A model generated the notes under the pieces. That model ran no database searches and was not told where the DNA came from. It worked only from the letters and a program-made list of their open reading frames with translations. From Actinomycetota bacterium (GTDB lineage Bacteria; Actinomycetota; Actinomycetes; Mycobacteriales; HKI-0501), in the NCBI GenBank assembly GCA_030840805.1, contig JAVEDU010000097.1, positions 1 through 61,868 on the forward strand: 61,868 nt of DNA, in the 5' to 3' direction. Below, piece after piece: positions 34,075 through 43,151 of the stretch. Numbering within the stretch: position 1 is the stretch's first letter; every line of letters starts with the position of its first letter. The position numbers were made by a program, and so were the translations under genes.

Positions 34075-36165
34075 CTAGGTCCGGCCCGCGCGGGGCTTGA
34101 CCCGGAGCACGAGCACGGCGACGTCGTCGGCGGGGCCCGGCCGGCGGAACTCGGCGACCGCGGCGCGTACCCGGTCGACGATCTCGTCGGCGGTGCACCC
34201 CGCGCTCGCGGACAGCACCGCCGCGAGCCGGTCTTCCCCGAACAGCTCGCCGTTCGCGCCGCGGGCCTCGGTGAGGCCGTCGGTGTACAGCACCAGGGAC
34301 TCGTCGTCGGTGAGGTGGACGACGACATCGGTGATCTCGACCTCGTCGAACACGCCGAGGAGTGTGCCCGGCTCGCCGACCGGTTCCACCGAGCCGTCGG
34401 CCCGGAGCAGCATCGGCAGCGGGTGCCCGCCACAGGCGACCGTGATGCGGACCCGGTCCGGGCGGGGCTGGATGCGCAGGTTGACCGCGGTGAGGAACGG
34501 CCGCCGGTCCGCGGCGTCCTGGAGCAGCGCCGCGTTGAGCCCGCGCAGCGTCGCGGCGGGGCCGGTCCCGTGTACCGCCAGGCCGTGCAGGGCGTGCCGG
34601 GCCGTCGCGGTCACCGCGACCGCGGCCGGGCCGGTCCCGCACACATCGCCGACGACCGCCGTCCACTCGGTGGCCGCGGCCGGGTACAGGTCGTAGAAGT
34701 CACCGCCGACCACCAGCCCGTCGCCGCCGGTCTCGTACATCGCGGCGAGGTCGAGCCGAGGGATCGCCGGCAGCCGCGGCGGGAGCAGCGAGGCCTGGAG
34801 GGACTCGGCCAGCTCGATCCGGGCCGCGTTCGCCCGGCGCTCGGCCGTGACATCTGCCGTCGTGCCCATCCACTCGACGAGACGCCCGTCCGCCAGGATC
34901 GGTACGGCCCGGACCACCACGGTCCGCATGCGCCCATCCGCGGCGCGCAGCCGGTACTCGTCCTCGTACACGGTGGCGCTGTCGCGGGCGAGCATCCACG
35001 CGCTCTCCACGGCGCCGCGGTCCGCCGGGACCACGGCCTCCAGCCAGCCGTACCCGAGGATCTCCTCGGTCGACTGCCCGGTGACACTTCGCCACCACGG
35101 CATGTCGGTGGCCACGGCCCCGTCGACCGCGCACCGCCAGACGTCCAGTGCGCTGGCCTCCACCAGCGACCGGTACCGGGCCTCCGAGCGGCGGATCTCC
35201 TCCTCCGCGTCGGCACGGTCGAGGAACTGGCCGATCTGCCGGCCGATCGTGGTCAGCAGCGCGACGAGGTGGTCGTCGACGTCGCGGCGGTCCCGGGACA
35301 GCAGTTCCACCGCGCCGTGCACCCGGTTCGCGCCGAGCAGGGGGAGCGCGACGCCGGTGCGGAAATCCGAGGCGGCGAAGAGGGCGCGCCGCGGCAGCGT
35401 CTGGTCCGCGCCGGGGTCGACCACGACGATGGGCTGCTCGAGGGTGAACACCTGCCCGGCGAGTCCCGTCCCGGCGCGCAGTCGGGTCTGCCGGGTCCCG
35501 GCGGCGAACGGGGCGTCGACGCTGCCGTCGCCCTCCCAGACGTCGACGCAGGCCAGCTCGACCGGGTCGGTGCCCGGTTCCACCCGCCACAGCGCGGCGA
35601 AGTCCCAGTCCAGCCGATCGCACAGCGCAGGCAGGATGTCGTGCAGGGCCTGCTCGACGCTCTGCGCGGACTGGAGCTGGGCCGACACGTCCATGGACGC
35701 GCGGAGGTAGCTGCCCAGCGCGCGGTGGCGTTCCAGCTCCATCCGCTCGCGGAGGTCGCGGAGGACGGCGACGATCCGGACGGTTCCGTCGTCCGCGGGC
35801 ACGGCCGACAGCGACAGCTCCACGGGGCACTCGGTCCCGTCCGCCCGCAGCGCGTGGACGGTGGTGGGCCGGCCGTCGACCAGCGTCCGTGTGCCGGTGG
35901 TGCGGAACCGCTCCACGCCGGCCAGGTGCGCGGCACGCAGCCGGGTGGGGACGATGTCGGTGACGGACCGGCCGGTCAGCTCGCCGGGGCCGTACCCGAG
36001 CAGCTTGTCGGCGGCGGGGTTCGCATAGAGGATGCACATGCCGGGACCCGCGACCACGACGGCATCGGCGAGCCGTTCCAGGAGGTCCGCGTGGTCCACC
36101 GTCCGCGTGTCGGTGGCTGGGCCGGTCGGCCGCGTGTCGCCGATCAGCGGAGGGGTCCGTTCCAC
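34075..36165 (-). CDS. PAS-GAF-PAS-PP2C (RsbU/SpoIIE-type) serine phosphatase
   Basis: 696 aa: PAS (about 25-145), GAF (about 165-315), second PAS (about 325-450) and PP2C/SpoIIE domain (about 470-690). Metal-binding motifs include GGDFYDLYP, GDVCGTGP and the final GPADDVAVLVL. Such enzymes dephosphorylate anti-anti-sigma factors in response to stress or light and redox cues sensed by PAS/GAF. The first 22 bp overlap the end of the RsbW-like ATPase gene, so the two are coupled: kinase and opposing phosphatase. No anti-anti-sigma gene is in the window. Confidence 0.9.
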   Translation of the reverse strand: MERTPPLIGDTRPTGPATDTRTVDHADLLERLADAVVVAGPGMCILYANPAADKLLGYGPGELTGRSVTDIVPTRLRAAHLAGVERFRTTGTRTLVDGRPTTVHALRADGTECPVELSLSAVPADDGTVRIVAVLRDLRERMELERHRALGSYLRASMDVSAQLQSAQSVEQALHDILPALCDRLDWDFAALWRVEPGTDPVELACVDVWEGDGSVDAPFAAGTRQTRLRAGTGLAGQVFTLEQPIVVVDPGADQTLPRRALFAASDFRTGVALPLLGANRVHGAVELLSRDRRDVDDHLVALLTTIGRQIGQFLDRADAEEEIRRSEARYRSLVEASALDVWRCAVDGAVATDMPWWRSVTGQSTEEILGYGWLEAVVPADRGAVESAWMLARDSATVYEDEYRLRAADGRMRTVVVRAVPILADGRLVEWMGTTADVTAERRANAARIELAESLQASLLPPRLPAIPRLDLAAMYETGGDGLVVGGDFYDLYPAAATEWTAVVGDVCGTGPAAVAVTATARHALHGLAVHGTGPAATLRGLNAALLQDAADRRPFLTAVNLRIQPRPDRVRITVACGGHPLPMLLRADGSVEPVGEPGTLLGVFDEVEITDVVVHLTDDESLVLYTDGLTEARGANGELFGEDRLAAVLSASAGCTADEIVDRVRAAVAEFRRPGPADDVAVLVLRVKPRAGRT

Positions 36166-37181
36166 TCGTGGGGCGGGTGTCCGTCCGCCTGCCGGAGGTA
36201 CTCCTCGAGCAGCCAGTCCGTGAGCGCGTTGAGGTCCGGCGGCGTGGAGAGGGTGAGCAGCGCGTTGCTCCGGGAGTACTCGTCCATCTCGGCGAGCACC
36301 TCCCGGAGCGCCAGGATCTGCTCCTTCAGCTCAGGGATGATCGGGTACACGAGGGTCGCGGTGTCCTCGCCGAGGGCGAACGCCTCCAGGCGCTGCCGGT
36401 CGGGCTCGGAGCGGCTCCCCGCATAGCGGACGGCCAGGTCTTCGGCGAGCTGGGCCAGCCGCCGGGGGACGTCGACGAGGTGCGGGGCGTCCTCCGACGA
36501 CCGCCGTGCCGCCGCCCAGAGCAGCTGGCACTCGCGGGTGAGCGCCTCGTAGTGCTCCTGGAGCCGCATGCTGAGCACGATCGGGTACCCGCGGTACCGC
36601 ACCACGGGCTCACCGGGGATCGGGTCGGCGGCGCCGTCTTCCGTCTCGGTCAGGCCGTGCGCGCGGGTGACCCGCCCGGTCTGATTCGCCTCGTCGGCCG
36701 CCAGAGCGCGGCGGACGTCGAGGTCGTCCCAGTCGACGTCGTCGTCCCAGGCGGCGAGCAGGGCCTCCTCGTCGGTGGGCTCCGCGGCGGTGGACGCGAG
36801 TTCGCACCACACGGCCTTGCCGCCGCCGTCGCGGACGTCGACGCCCCAGCTGCGGGCCATCGCGGTGACCAGCGCGAGACCTCGGCCGGTCGCCGCCGTC
36901 CGGCTGTGGCGGACCCGCAGCGGCATCGCGGGCGACCCGTCCTGGACGGAGATCCGGATGCCGTCGCTCACCGGGGTGAGGTGGATCCGGACCGGGGTGC
37001 CGGCGTGCAGCACCGCATTGGTGACGAGCTCGGAGACACACAGCTCGGCCGCCGCGATGACCTCCGCGGACAGGATGCCGCTCAACGCGGCGCGGACGAA
37101 CCGCCGCGCGCGGGGCGTGCTGGCCACCTCGGCGGGCAAGGTGACGGCGGACGTGGTCGGCGTCTCCGAGCCGTAGTCCAC
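36144..37181 (-). CDS. RsbW-like ATP-binding regulator with an extra helical domain
   Basis: 345 aa. The N-terminal 110 residues are a GHKL (HATPase_c_2) domain: N box ELVTNAVLHA, G1-type VQDGSPAMP and lid GRGLALVTAMARSWGV. A linker with DEEALLAAWDDD leads to a predicted all-helical domain of 150 residues (from YRGYPIVLSM to the end). The same architecture opens the divergent 915-aa protein. GTG 37181 is chosen for the AGGAGG site and length match to that paralogue; a longer frame starts at 37253. Likely an anti-sigma/serine kinase-type switch. Confidence 0.82.
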   Translation of the reverse strand: MDYGSETPTTSAVTLPAEVASTPRARRFVRAALSGILSAEVIAAAELCVSELVTNAVLHAGTPVRIHLTPVSDGIRISVQDGSPAMPLRVRHSRTAATGRGLALVTAMARSWGVDVRDGGGKAVWCELASTAAEPTDEEALLAAWDDDVDWDDLDVRRALAADEANQTGRVTRAHGLTETEDGAADPIPGEPVVRYRGYPIVLSMRLQEHYEALTRECQLLWAAARRSSEDAPHLVDVPRRLAQLAEDLAVRYAGSRSEPDRQRLEAFALGEDTATLVYPIIPELKEQILALREVLAEMDEYSRSNALLTLSTPPDLNALTDWLLEEYLRQADGHPPHEWNGPLR

Positions 37182-37472
37182 GCCGATGCCTCCTCCGAGC
37201 TGCCCGGTCGTGGAACGGTCGAGGCCGGGCGGGATGACGCCGTAACCCGACACGCTCGCCCGCCCTCCTGCCCGTCGCCCATCGCAACGGTCGTAACTTA
37301 CGTGTGTAGTTCACTACTTGTCACGGGTATCTCACTAATCGTGCTACACGCGGCGCCGAGCGGTCGAGTTTCGCGGCTGGCCGGCGGCGACTCGCCCGGG
37401 CTGACCTGGCATCACGTTAGGTGTACGTGCGCATACGATAGGTACATATGGCGACGTGGGGAGGCGCGTGGG
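37182..37472. promoter_or_regulatory. Divergent promoter region of the phosphatase/ATPase genes
   Basis: About 290 bp, with an AT-richer core at 37295-37350. It contains GGGTAT (37326-37331), the -10 shape of SigB/SigF-group promoters on the plus strand, and near the plus-strand gene TACGAT around 37433. Repeated GTGTAG/CTACAC half-sites lie in the core. The -35 partner of GGGTAT is poor, so general stress control is only suggested. Confidence 0.35.
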
Positions 37473-40220
37473 GTGACGATCGACAATGGGTTGCGCCTCG
37501 GCGACGACCCTGATGCCGTCCCCCATGCCCGCCGGTTCACGGCGGCGGCGCTGACGGCGGTCGCGTGCCCCGCTCTCCGGGGCGATGCCGAGCTGGTCGT
37601 CAGCGAGCTCGTCACGAACGCGATCCTGCACAGCGCCGGCCCGGTCACCCTCCGCGTCGCGCCCCGCCGGGACGGGGTACGGATCGAGGTGGAGGACGGT
37701 ACCCGGTCCGCGCCGCTCCGGGCGCTCGCCAGCGCGGACGCGATGACCGGCCGGGGTATCGCCCTCGTGGCGACCTTGGCCCGGCGGTGGGGGGTCGACC
37801 CGGTCGACCCGGGCAAGGTGGTCTGGGCCGAGCTCCTGGCCGAGGACTCCGCTCCGGAGGCGTCGGGCCCGATCCCCGACGTGGACCCCGAGGCGCTGCT
37901 GGCCGCGTGGGGTGACGACGGGGCCGGCGACGCGACCGCGGAGCCGCGCCACACGGTCCGGCTGGGCGGCGTGCCGACCGACCTGCTGCTCGCGGCCAAG
38001 GCGCATGTCGACAACATCGCGCGGGAGTTCCACCTCGCCGCGCAGGGCGCGGCTGCCGGCACCGGCGCGGCCCTGCAGGGCCCGCTCGCCGAACTCGTCC
38101 ACACCGTGGTGCACCGGTTCACCGACGCCCGCCTGTCGATCAAGCGGCAGGCGATGACCGCCGCCCGCCGCGGCGAGGACCGCACCGAACTCGTCCTGAC
38201 GCTGCCGGCATCCTCGGCGGACGCCGGTGAGGCGTACCTGGCGGCGCTCGACGAGGCCGACTCCTATGCGCGGGCCGCGCGGCTGCTCACCCTGGAGACC
38301 CCGCCGCAGCACCGCCTCTTCCGCCGCTGGTACATCGAGTCGCTCGTCACCCAGCTCCGTGCCGCGGCAGCCGGGTCGCCGCCCCCGCCCCAGCAGAGCT
38401 TCGAGGGCAGGCTGCTGGACGAACTGAGCGTGGTCGCCACCGCGCAGCGCGCCACCGACCGCTCCGCGCGACTCCAGTCGGTCACCGCCGCGCTCGCCGG
38501 TGCCCGCACCCTGGACGACGTCGCCGCGGTGGTCGTCAACGAGGGCGTTGCCGCGCTCGGCGCGAGCGGCGGAGGCCTGCTCGTGGCGGGACCGGACGAA
38601 CGTCTCGTCATGATCGACTCGGTCGGCTACGACGATGCGCTGATCGCCCGGCTGGAGCGCGAGAACCTCCACTCCGACCTGCCCGCCGCTCTCGCGCTGC
38701 GCTCCGGCGTACCGGTGTGGCTGGAGTCCCGGCAGGACTACGACGAGCGGTTCACCTCGCTCCGCGGAATGGAGCCGACGGCGGGGGCGATGTGTGCCGT
38801 GCCGCTGCCGGTGGCCGGGGAGGTGCTGGGCGCGCTGCGGTTCAGCTTCGGCGTATCGCGCCTGTTCGACGACGACGAGCGCCGGTTCGTGGAGGCGTTC
38901 GCGGCACAGACCGCCCAGGCGCTGGACCGGGCGCGCGCCCTGGCGGAGGCGCGGAAGGCATCGGACCGGCTCGCGTTCCTCGCGGACGCCTCGTCGATCC
39001 TGTCCTCCACGCTGGACTACCGCGCGACGCTGGCGAACATCGCCGATCTCGTCGTCCCGCGGCTCGCCGACTGGTGCGCCGTCGAGCTGCTGGGAGACGA
39101 CGACCAGATGACGACCGTCGCGATCGCGCATGTCGACCCGGTCAAGATGGAGTACGTCGCGGAGCTGCGCCGGCGGTTCCCCCCTGACCCGGACGCGCCG
39201 TTCGGGGTGCCGAAGGTCGCGAGGACCGGCATCCCCGAGCTCCATCCGGACATCCCCGAGGACCGCATCGCGGTCGGCCAGGACGACGAGGAGCGCCGCC
39301 GGATCACCCAGGAGCTGGGATTCCGCAGCGCGGTGATCGTGCCGCTCACCGGCCGGAGCGGCACGCTGGGGACGATCACGATGGTCCAGGCCGAGTCCGG
39401 CCGCCGGTTCGACACCGCCGACCTGGCCGTGGCGGAGGACGTCGCCCGCCGGGCCGCCGTCGCGGTCGAGAACGCGCACGCGCACTGGCAGCAGACCGGC
39501 CGGCTCGCCGCGATCACCCGGGTCGCCGAGACCGTGCAGCAGGCGATCCTGGCGCCCGTGCCGGAGCGGCTGGGCCCCGTCGCGCTCGCCGGGACCTACG
39601 TCAGCGCCGCCGAGGACGCATTGGTCGGTGGCGACCTCTACGAGACCGTCACCCGGCCGGGCGCCGTGCGGCTGCTGATCGGCGACGTCCGCGGCAAGGG
39701 CCTGGACGCGGTACGCCTCGCCACGATCGTGCTCGGCGGGTTCCGGGCCGCGGCGGTCGAGTGCCGGGACGTCGCGGCGATCGCCCAGCGCATGGACCAG
39801 CGGATCCGGCCGTACCTGACCGACGAGGACTTCGTCACCGCGCTGGTCGCCGAGATCCGCGACGACGGGACCTGCCAGATCGTCAGCTGCGGCCATCCGC
39901 CGGCGCTGCTCGTCCATGACGGCGCCACCGCGCCGCTGCACTGCGCCGTGAGCCCGCCGCTCGGGCTCGGGTTCGAGGCGGAGCCCGTCCCTGCCACCGT
40001 GCGGCTCGAGCCCGGGGACCGGCTCCTGTTGCACACCGACGGGCTGATCGAGGCGCGGGATGCCCAGGGGCGGTTCGCCGAGCTGGCCGACATCGTGCCG
40101 GCACTGGGCGAGGGCGAGCTGCCGGAGGTGCTGGACGAGATCCTCGCGCGGTTGCGGGCCGCCGTCGGCGCCGACCTCGGCGACGACCTGGCGCTGTTGG
40201 TGGCCGAGTACCGCCCCTAG
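37473..40220 (+). CDS. Fused RsbW-like ATPase - helical domain - GAF - GAF - PP2C phosphatase
   Basis: 915 aa. Residues 1-110 form a GHKL ATPase (SELVTNAILHS, VEDGTRSAP, GRGIALVATLARRWGV). After DPEALLAAWGDD comes the same helical domain as in the neighbouring ATPase (about 150-310, ending LLTLETPP), then two GAF domains (about 335-490 and 500-665) and a SpoIIE/PP2C domain (GGDLYETV, GDVRGKGLD, LGDDLALLV). Kinase-like and phosphatase modules on one chain suggest a self-contained partner switch. GTG 37473 with GGGGAGG upstream. Stop overlaps the convergent permease stop by 4 bp. Confidence 0.88.
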   Translation: MTIDNGLRLGDDPDAVPHARRFTAAALTAVACPALRGDAELVVSELVTNAILHSAGPVTLRVAPRRDGVRIEVEDGTRSAPLRALASADAMTGRGIALVATLARRWGVDPVDPGKVVWAELLAEDSAPEASGPIPDVDPEALLAAWGDDGAGDATAEPRHTVRLGGVPTDLLLAAKAHVDNIAREFHLAAQGAAAGTGAALQGPLAELVHTVVHRFTDARLSIKRQAMTAARRGEDRTELVLTLPASSADAGEAYLAALDEADSYARAARLLTLETPPQHRLFRRWYIESLVTQLRAAAAGSPPPPQQSFEGRLLDELSVVATAQRATDRSARLQSVTAALAGARTLDDVAAVVVNEGVAALGASGGGLLVAGPDERLVMIDSVGYDDALIARLERENLHSDLPAALALRSGVPVWLESRQDYDERFTSLRGMEPTAGAMCAVPLPVAGEVLGALRFSFGVSRLFDDDERRFVEAFAAQTAQALDRARALAEARKASDRLAFLADASSILSSTLDYRATLANIADLVVPRLADWCAVELLGDDDQMTTVAIAHVDPVKMEYVAELRRRFPPDPDAPFGVPKVARTGIPELHPDIPEDRIAVGQDDEERRRITQELGFRSAVIVPLTGRSGTLGTITMVQAESGRRFDTADLAVAEDVARRAAVAVENAHAHWQQTGRLAAITRVAETVQQAILAPVPERLGPVALAGTYVSAAEDALVGGDLYETVTRPGAVRLLIGDVRGKGLDAVRLATIVLGGFRAAAVECRDVAAIAQRMDQRIRPYLTDEDFVTALVAEIRDDGTCQIVSCGHPPALLVHDGATAPLHCAVSPPLGLGFEAEPVPATVRLEPGDRLLLHTDGLIEARDAQGRFAELADIVPALGEGELPEVLDEILARLRAAVGADLGDDLALLVAEYRP

Positions 40221-41314
40221 TTCCGGAGTGCGGGTCGGGCGGCCGGCCGCCGGGTCGCGTACCGCCGTTCGAAGCCGCCCCACCGCCACAGCAGCACGGC
40301 CCCGCCCCAGGTGGCGACGAAGAACCCGACGATGACGTACCCCAGCAGCTCGAAGTGGTCCGCCAGCCCGGCGACGCCGCGCAGCGCACCGATACCGGCA
40401 TGCTCGGCCAGAACTCCGGCCACGTACACGCCGGCGATGAACCCGGCCACCAGCACGGTGGCCCACGTCGTCGCGATGTTGTAGAAGAGGCGCCGCGCCG
40501 GGTTGTGCTGCGACCACGTGTAGGCGGCGGACATCAGCACGCCGTCGCAGGTGTCGAACGCGCTCATCCCCGCCGCGAACAGCAGCGGCAACGACAGCGT
40601 GGCGAGCACCGACACCCCACCGGCCTGCGCGGCGCTCGCGGAGAGGCTGAGCAGGGCGACCTCGGACGCGGTCTCCAGGCCGAGTCCGAACAGGATTCCG
40701 AGCGGGTACATGTGCCACGACGACCGGATCAGCGTGCGTGCCCGGCCGCCGAGGATCCGGTTCACCAGGCCGCGGTTGAGGAGCTGGAGCTCGAGCTGCT
40801 CCTCGTCGAGCTCGCCGTGCCGCAGCGCGCGCCACGAGCCGACGATCCCCTTGAGCACCAACGCGTTCAGCACCGCGACGAGGCTCAGGAACGTCATCGC
40901 GACCACGGTGGACACCGTGCCGCCGACCTCGCGCCAGTGCTCCAGTCGCGGCCCGGCCGCGGCTCCCGCCGCGAGCGCGACGACCAGTGACAGCACCACG
41001 ACGACCGACGAGTGGCCCATGGCGAAGAAGAACCCGACGCCGACCGGCCGCCGTCCACGGTGGACCATCAGCCGAGTGGTGTCGTCGATGGCGGCGATGT
41101 GGTCGGCGTCGAACGCGTGGCGCACCCCGAGCGCGTACGCCAGTAGTCCGGCACCGGCGAAGGCACCCGCTCCGGCCGGCCCGTGGGTGACCGACAGGTA
41201 CGCCGACCACCCGGCGACGTGCAACAGGGCGATCGCGGCGACGATGCCGGACAGCTTCACCCGCTCGGCGCGGGTCCATCCCCGTGCGACCGGGGTGGCG
41301 GTCAGAGTGGTCAC
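40217..41314 (-). CDS. nhlF: NiCoT-family cobalt/nickel permease (NhlF-like)
   Basis: 365 aa, about eight transmembrane segments. The NiCoT signature RHAFDADHIAAIDDTTR (H-x4-D-H) and the second motif region GFFFAMGHSSVV are intact. It is the last gene after amidase, nitrile hydratase beta, alpha and activator on the same strand, so cobalt for the CTLCSC-type hydratase is the likely cargo, as for NhlF of Rhodococcus rhodochrous J1. A long palindrome separates it from the activator gene and may reduce read-through. Confidence 0.92.
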   Translation of the reverse strand: MTTLTATPVARGWTRAERVKLSGIVAAIALLHVAGWSAYLSVTHGPAGAGAFAGAGLLAYALGVRHAFDADHIAAIDDTTRLMVHRGRRPVGVGFFFAMGHSSVVVVLSLVVALAAGAAAGPRLEHWREVGGTVSTVVAMTFLSLVAVLNALVLKGIVGSWRALRHGELDEEQLELQLLNRGLVNRILGGRARTLIRSSWHMYPLGILFGLGLETASEVALLSLSASAAQAGGVSVLATLSLPLLFAAGMSAFDTCDGVLMSAAYTWSQHNPARRLFYNIATTWATVLVAGFIAGVYVAGVLAEHAGIGALRGVAGLADHFELLGYVIVGFFVATWGGAVLLWRWGGFERRYATRRPAARPALRN

Positions 41315-41337
41315 GGCGACTCCTGTTCAGGGGCGGC

Positions 41338-41379
41338 CGTGCTCACCACCTCGCCTCCTGCGGCGGGGTGGTGAGCACG
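41338..41379. repeat. Palindrome between activator and cobalt permease genes
   Basis: CGTGCTCACCACC arms pair over 18 bp with one mismatch around a 6-nt loop. It lies within the presumed nitrile hydratase operon and could act as a partial terminator or processing site. Confidence 0.65.
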
Positions 41380-41386
41380 AGCGGCG

Positions 41387-41782
41387 TCAGACCCGGGCTG
41401 CGTCCACGGCCACCGGCTCCAGCCGGGCGCGGTGGTGACTCGCGTCGCGGGGGGTGGTGAGCACGACGTGGGCACGGTCGTCCACCTCGGACGGGTCGAG
41501 CGTGCCGGTGGAGGCGAGCAGGCTCTCGAGCGCCTCGAGCCACCGGTCGTAGTACCGCCACGGCTCCTTCGTGCCGGCGTCCTCCCACGTCCGGATCGCG
41601 GTGCTCAGCGCGTGCTGGAAGTCGGGCCAGTCGTACTGCCCGTTCTGATGCGCCGCGACCGCGAGCGCGAACGCCCGGATCTCCCACGCGGTCCCGAAGG
41701 ACACCTCGCCGCCCTCCGGCCGGATCTCCTCCTGGTGCGGCAACTGGACCAGGAGCTGTTCGATGTCCTCCCGGCCGCTCAT
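41387..41782 (-). CDS. Nitrile hydratase activator / accessory protein (P14K type)
   Basis: 131 aa. Matches the small accessory subunits (NhlE, NhhG, P14K) that carry cobalt-loaded alpha subunit and swap it into the apo-enzyme: [18 protein letters not shown], then [18 protein letters not shown] and [14 protein letters not shown]. Its ATG overlaps the alpha subunit stop (ATGA), so it is co-translated with its client. Confidence 0.88.
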   Translation of the reverse strand: MSGREDIEQLLVQLPHQEEIRPEGGEVSFGTAWEIRAFALAVAAHQNGQYDWPDFQHALSTAIRTWEDAGTKEPWRYYDRWLEALESLLASTGTLDPSEVDDRAHVVLTTPRDASHHRARLEPVAVDAARV

Positions 41783-42414
41783 GCCGCCCCCGGGTGGAGC
41801 GGCCGGCCCACGCCGATCATCGAGTCGCGGGTGACGAGCTCGGCGAGCTGGTCCTCGGGGAGGTCCTCGGTGCCCTCCGGCCGCCGGGGGAGCACGAAGT
41901 ACCGCAGCTCGGCACTGGAGTCCCACACCCGGATCTCCACCGACTCGGGGATGTCCAGGCCGAAGTCCTCACGCAGCACCTTGCGGGGCTCGCGCACGAT
42001 CCGGGACCGGTACGCCGGGGCCTTGTACCAGTTCGGAGGCAGGCCCAGCACCGGCCACGGGTAACAGGAGCACAGCGTGCAGGTGATGACATTGTGGACG
42101 GTGTCGGTGTTCTCGACGGCCGTCATGTCCTCGCCCTGCATGCCGCCGATGCCGAGCTCCTCGCACGCCGCGGTGCCGTCGGCGAGCAGCCGCTCCCGGA
42201 ACTCCGGGTCGGTCCACGCCTTGGCGATCACCTTGGCGCCCAGATGCGGGCCGACCTCGTTCTCGTAGATCCCGGCGAGGCGGTCGACCGCCTCGGTCGT
42301 CATGATGCCCTTCTCGATCATGATGGCCTCGAGGGCCTTCACCCGCGCCGCGATCTCCTCCTCGGAGCGGAGCGCGACCGCGGGGACCGGAAGGGGGCTC
42401 TCAGTGGTGGTCAT
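41779..42414 (-). CDS. nthA: Nitrile hydratase alpha subunit, cobalt type
   Basis: 211 aa. Carries the metal-binding motif [19 protein letters not shown] (Thr rather than Ser at position 2) indicates non-corrin Co(III), with two Cys expected to be oxidised to sulfinic and sulfenic acids. Converts nitriles to amides together with beta. ATG 42414 has AGGAGAG. Beta lies 40 bp upstream and the activator follows, the order of cobalt-type operons. Confidence 0.96.
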   Translation of the reverse strand: MTTTESPLPVPAVALRSEEEIAARVKALEAIMIEKGIMTTEAVDRLAGIYENEVGPHLGAKVIAKAWTDPEFRERLLADGTAACEELGIGGMQGEDMTAVENTDTVHNVITCTLCSCYPWPVLGLPPNWYKAPAYRSRIVREPRKVLREDFGLDIPESVEIRVWDSSAELRYFVLPRRPEGTEDLPEDQLAELVTRDSMIGVGRPLHPGAA

Positions 42415-42454
42415 GGGGGATCTCTCCTCAGTGGCTCGGGCGGACACGCCGTGG

Positions 42455-43135
42455 TCACGCCTTCTCGATGTACGGCTCCCAGACATCGAAGGTCACCGTC
42501 GCGTTCGGGTCCGCGGCCTCCTCGCCCCAGAGCTGGGCGGCGTCGAAGCGCACCGTGTACACGTGCTGCGGGTCTTCGCCGAGGCCGTTCGCGGCGCTGT
42601 CCGGGTAGATGAACGTGCCGTGGGCCAGGTCGATGACACCGGTCTTCCCGCGCACGTAGCGGGCGCGGCGGGTGTGCCCGAGCGGGCTGTCGTCGGCGAC
42701 CCGGACCCGGTCGCCGATCGCGAACCTCGGGTCCCGGCCGGACTCGCGCCGGGCGGAGCCGCCGGCCCGCATGACCTGCTCGAAGAGAGCCACCTGCTCG
42801 GGGTCCCTGCGGTCGGGCAGCGGCTCGTCCGGATTCTTCAGGTAGTGCTGGGTCCGCGCCTCGAGCTCCTCCGCGTCGACCACTCCGGCCGCGACCACAT
42901 GGTCTTCGACGGTGTGGATCCAGTGCTCGTAGTACGGCGAGAGCAGGTACTCGGCCGGGTGCATCTGCTCGATGCCGTGCCGGAACTCGTCGAGGTTGAA
43001 GTGCCCCTTGAGGAAGTTCGCGGGGAACATGGCAAAGGCGGCCTTCTCCCAGTCGCTGTGCCAGACCGGTTCCCGGTCCTCCACCTGTACGGGCCCGAGC
43101 CCGTCGGTACCGCCCAGATCGTGTACGCCGTTCAC
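42455..43135 (-). CDS. nthB: Nitrile hydratase beta subunit
   Basis: 226 aa. Starts with the conserved [16 protein letters not shown] and ends with the SH3-like barrel that packs on alpha (GDRVRVADD to [13 protein letters not shown]). Contains the [10 protein letters not shown] arginine region that contacts the alpha metal centre. Sixteen bp after the amidase gene. Confidence 0.96.
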   Translation of the reverse strand: MNGVHDLGGTDGLGPVQVEDREPVWHSDWEKAAFAMFPANFLKGHFNLDEFRHGIEQMHPAEYLLSPYYEHWIHTVEDHVVAAGVVDAEELEARTQHYLKNPDEPLPDRRDPEQVALFEQVMRAGGSARRESGRDPRFAIGDRVRVADDSPLGHTRRARYVRGKTGVIDLAHGTFIYPDSAANGLGEDPQHVYTVRFDAAQLWGEEAADPNATVTFDVWEPYIEKA

Positions 43136-43151
43136 GGGAAGATTCCTTTCC

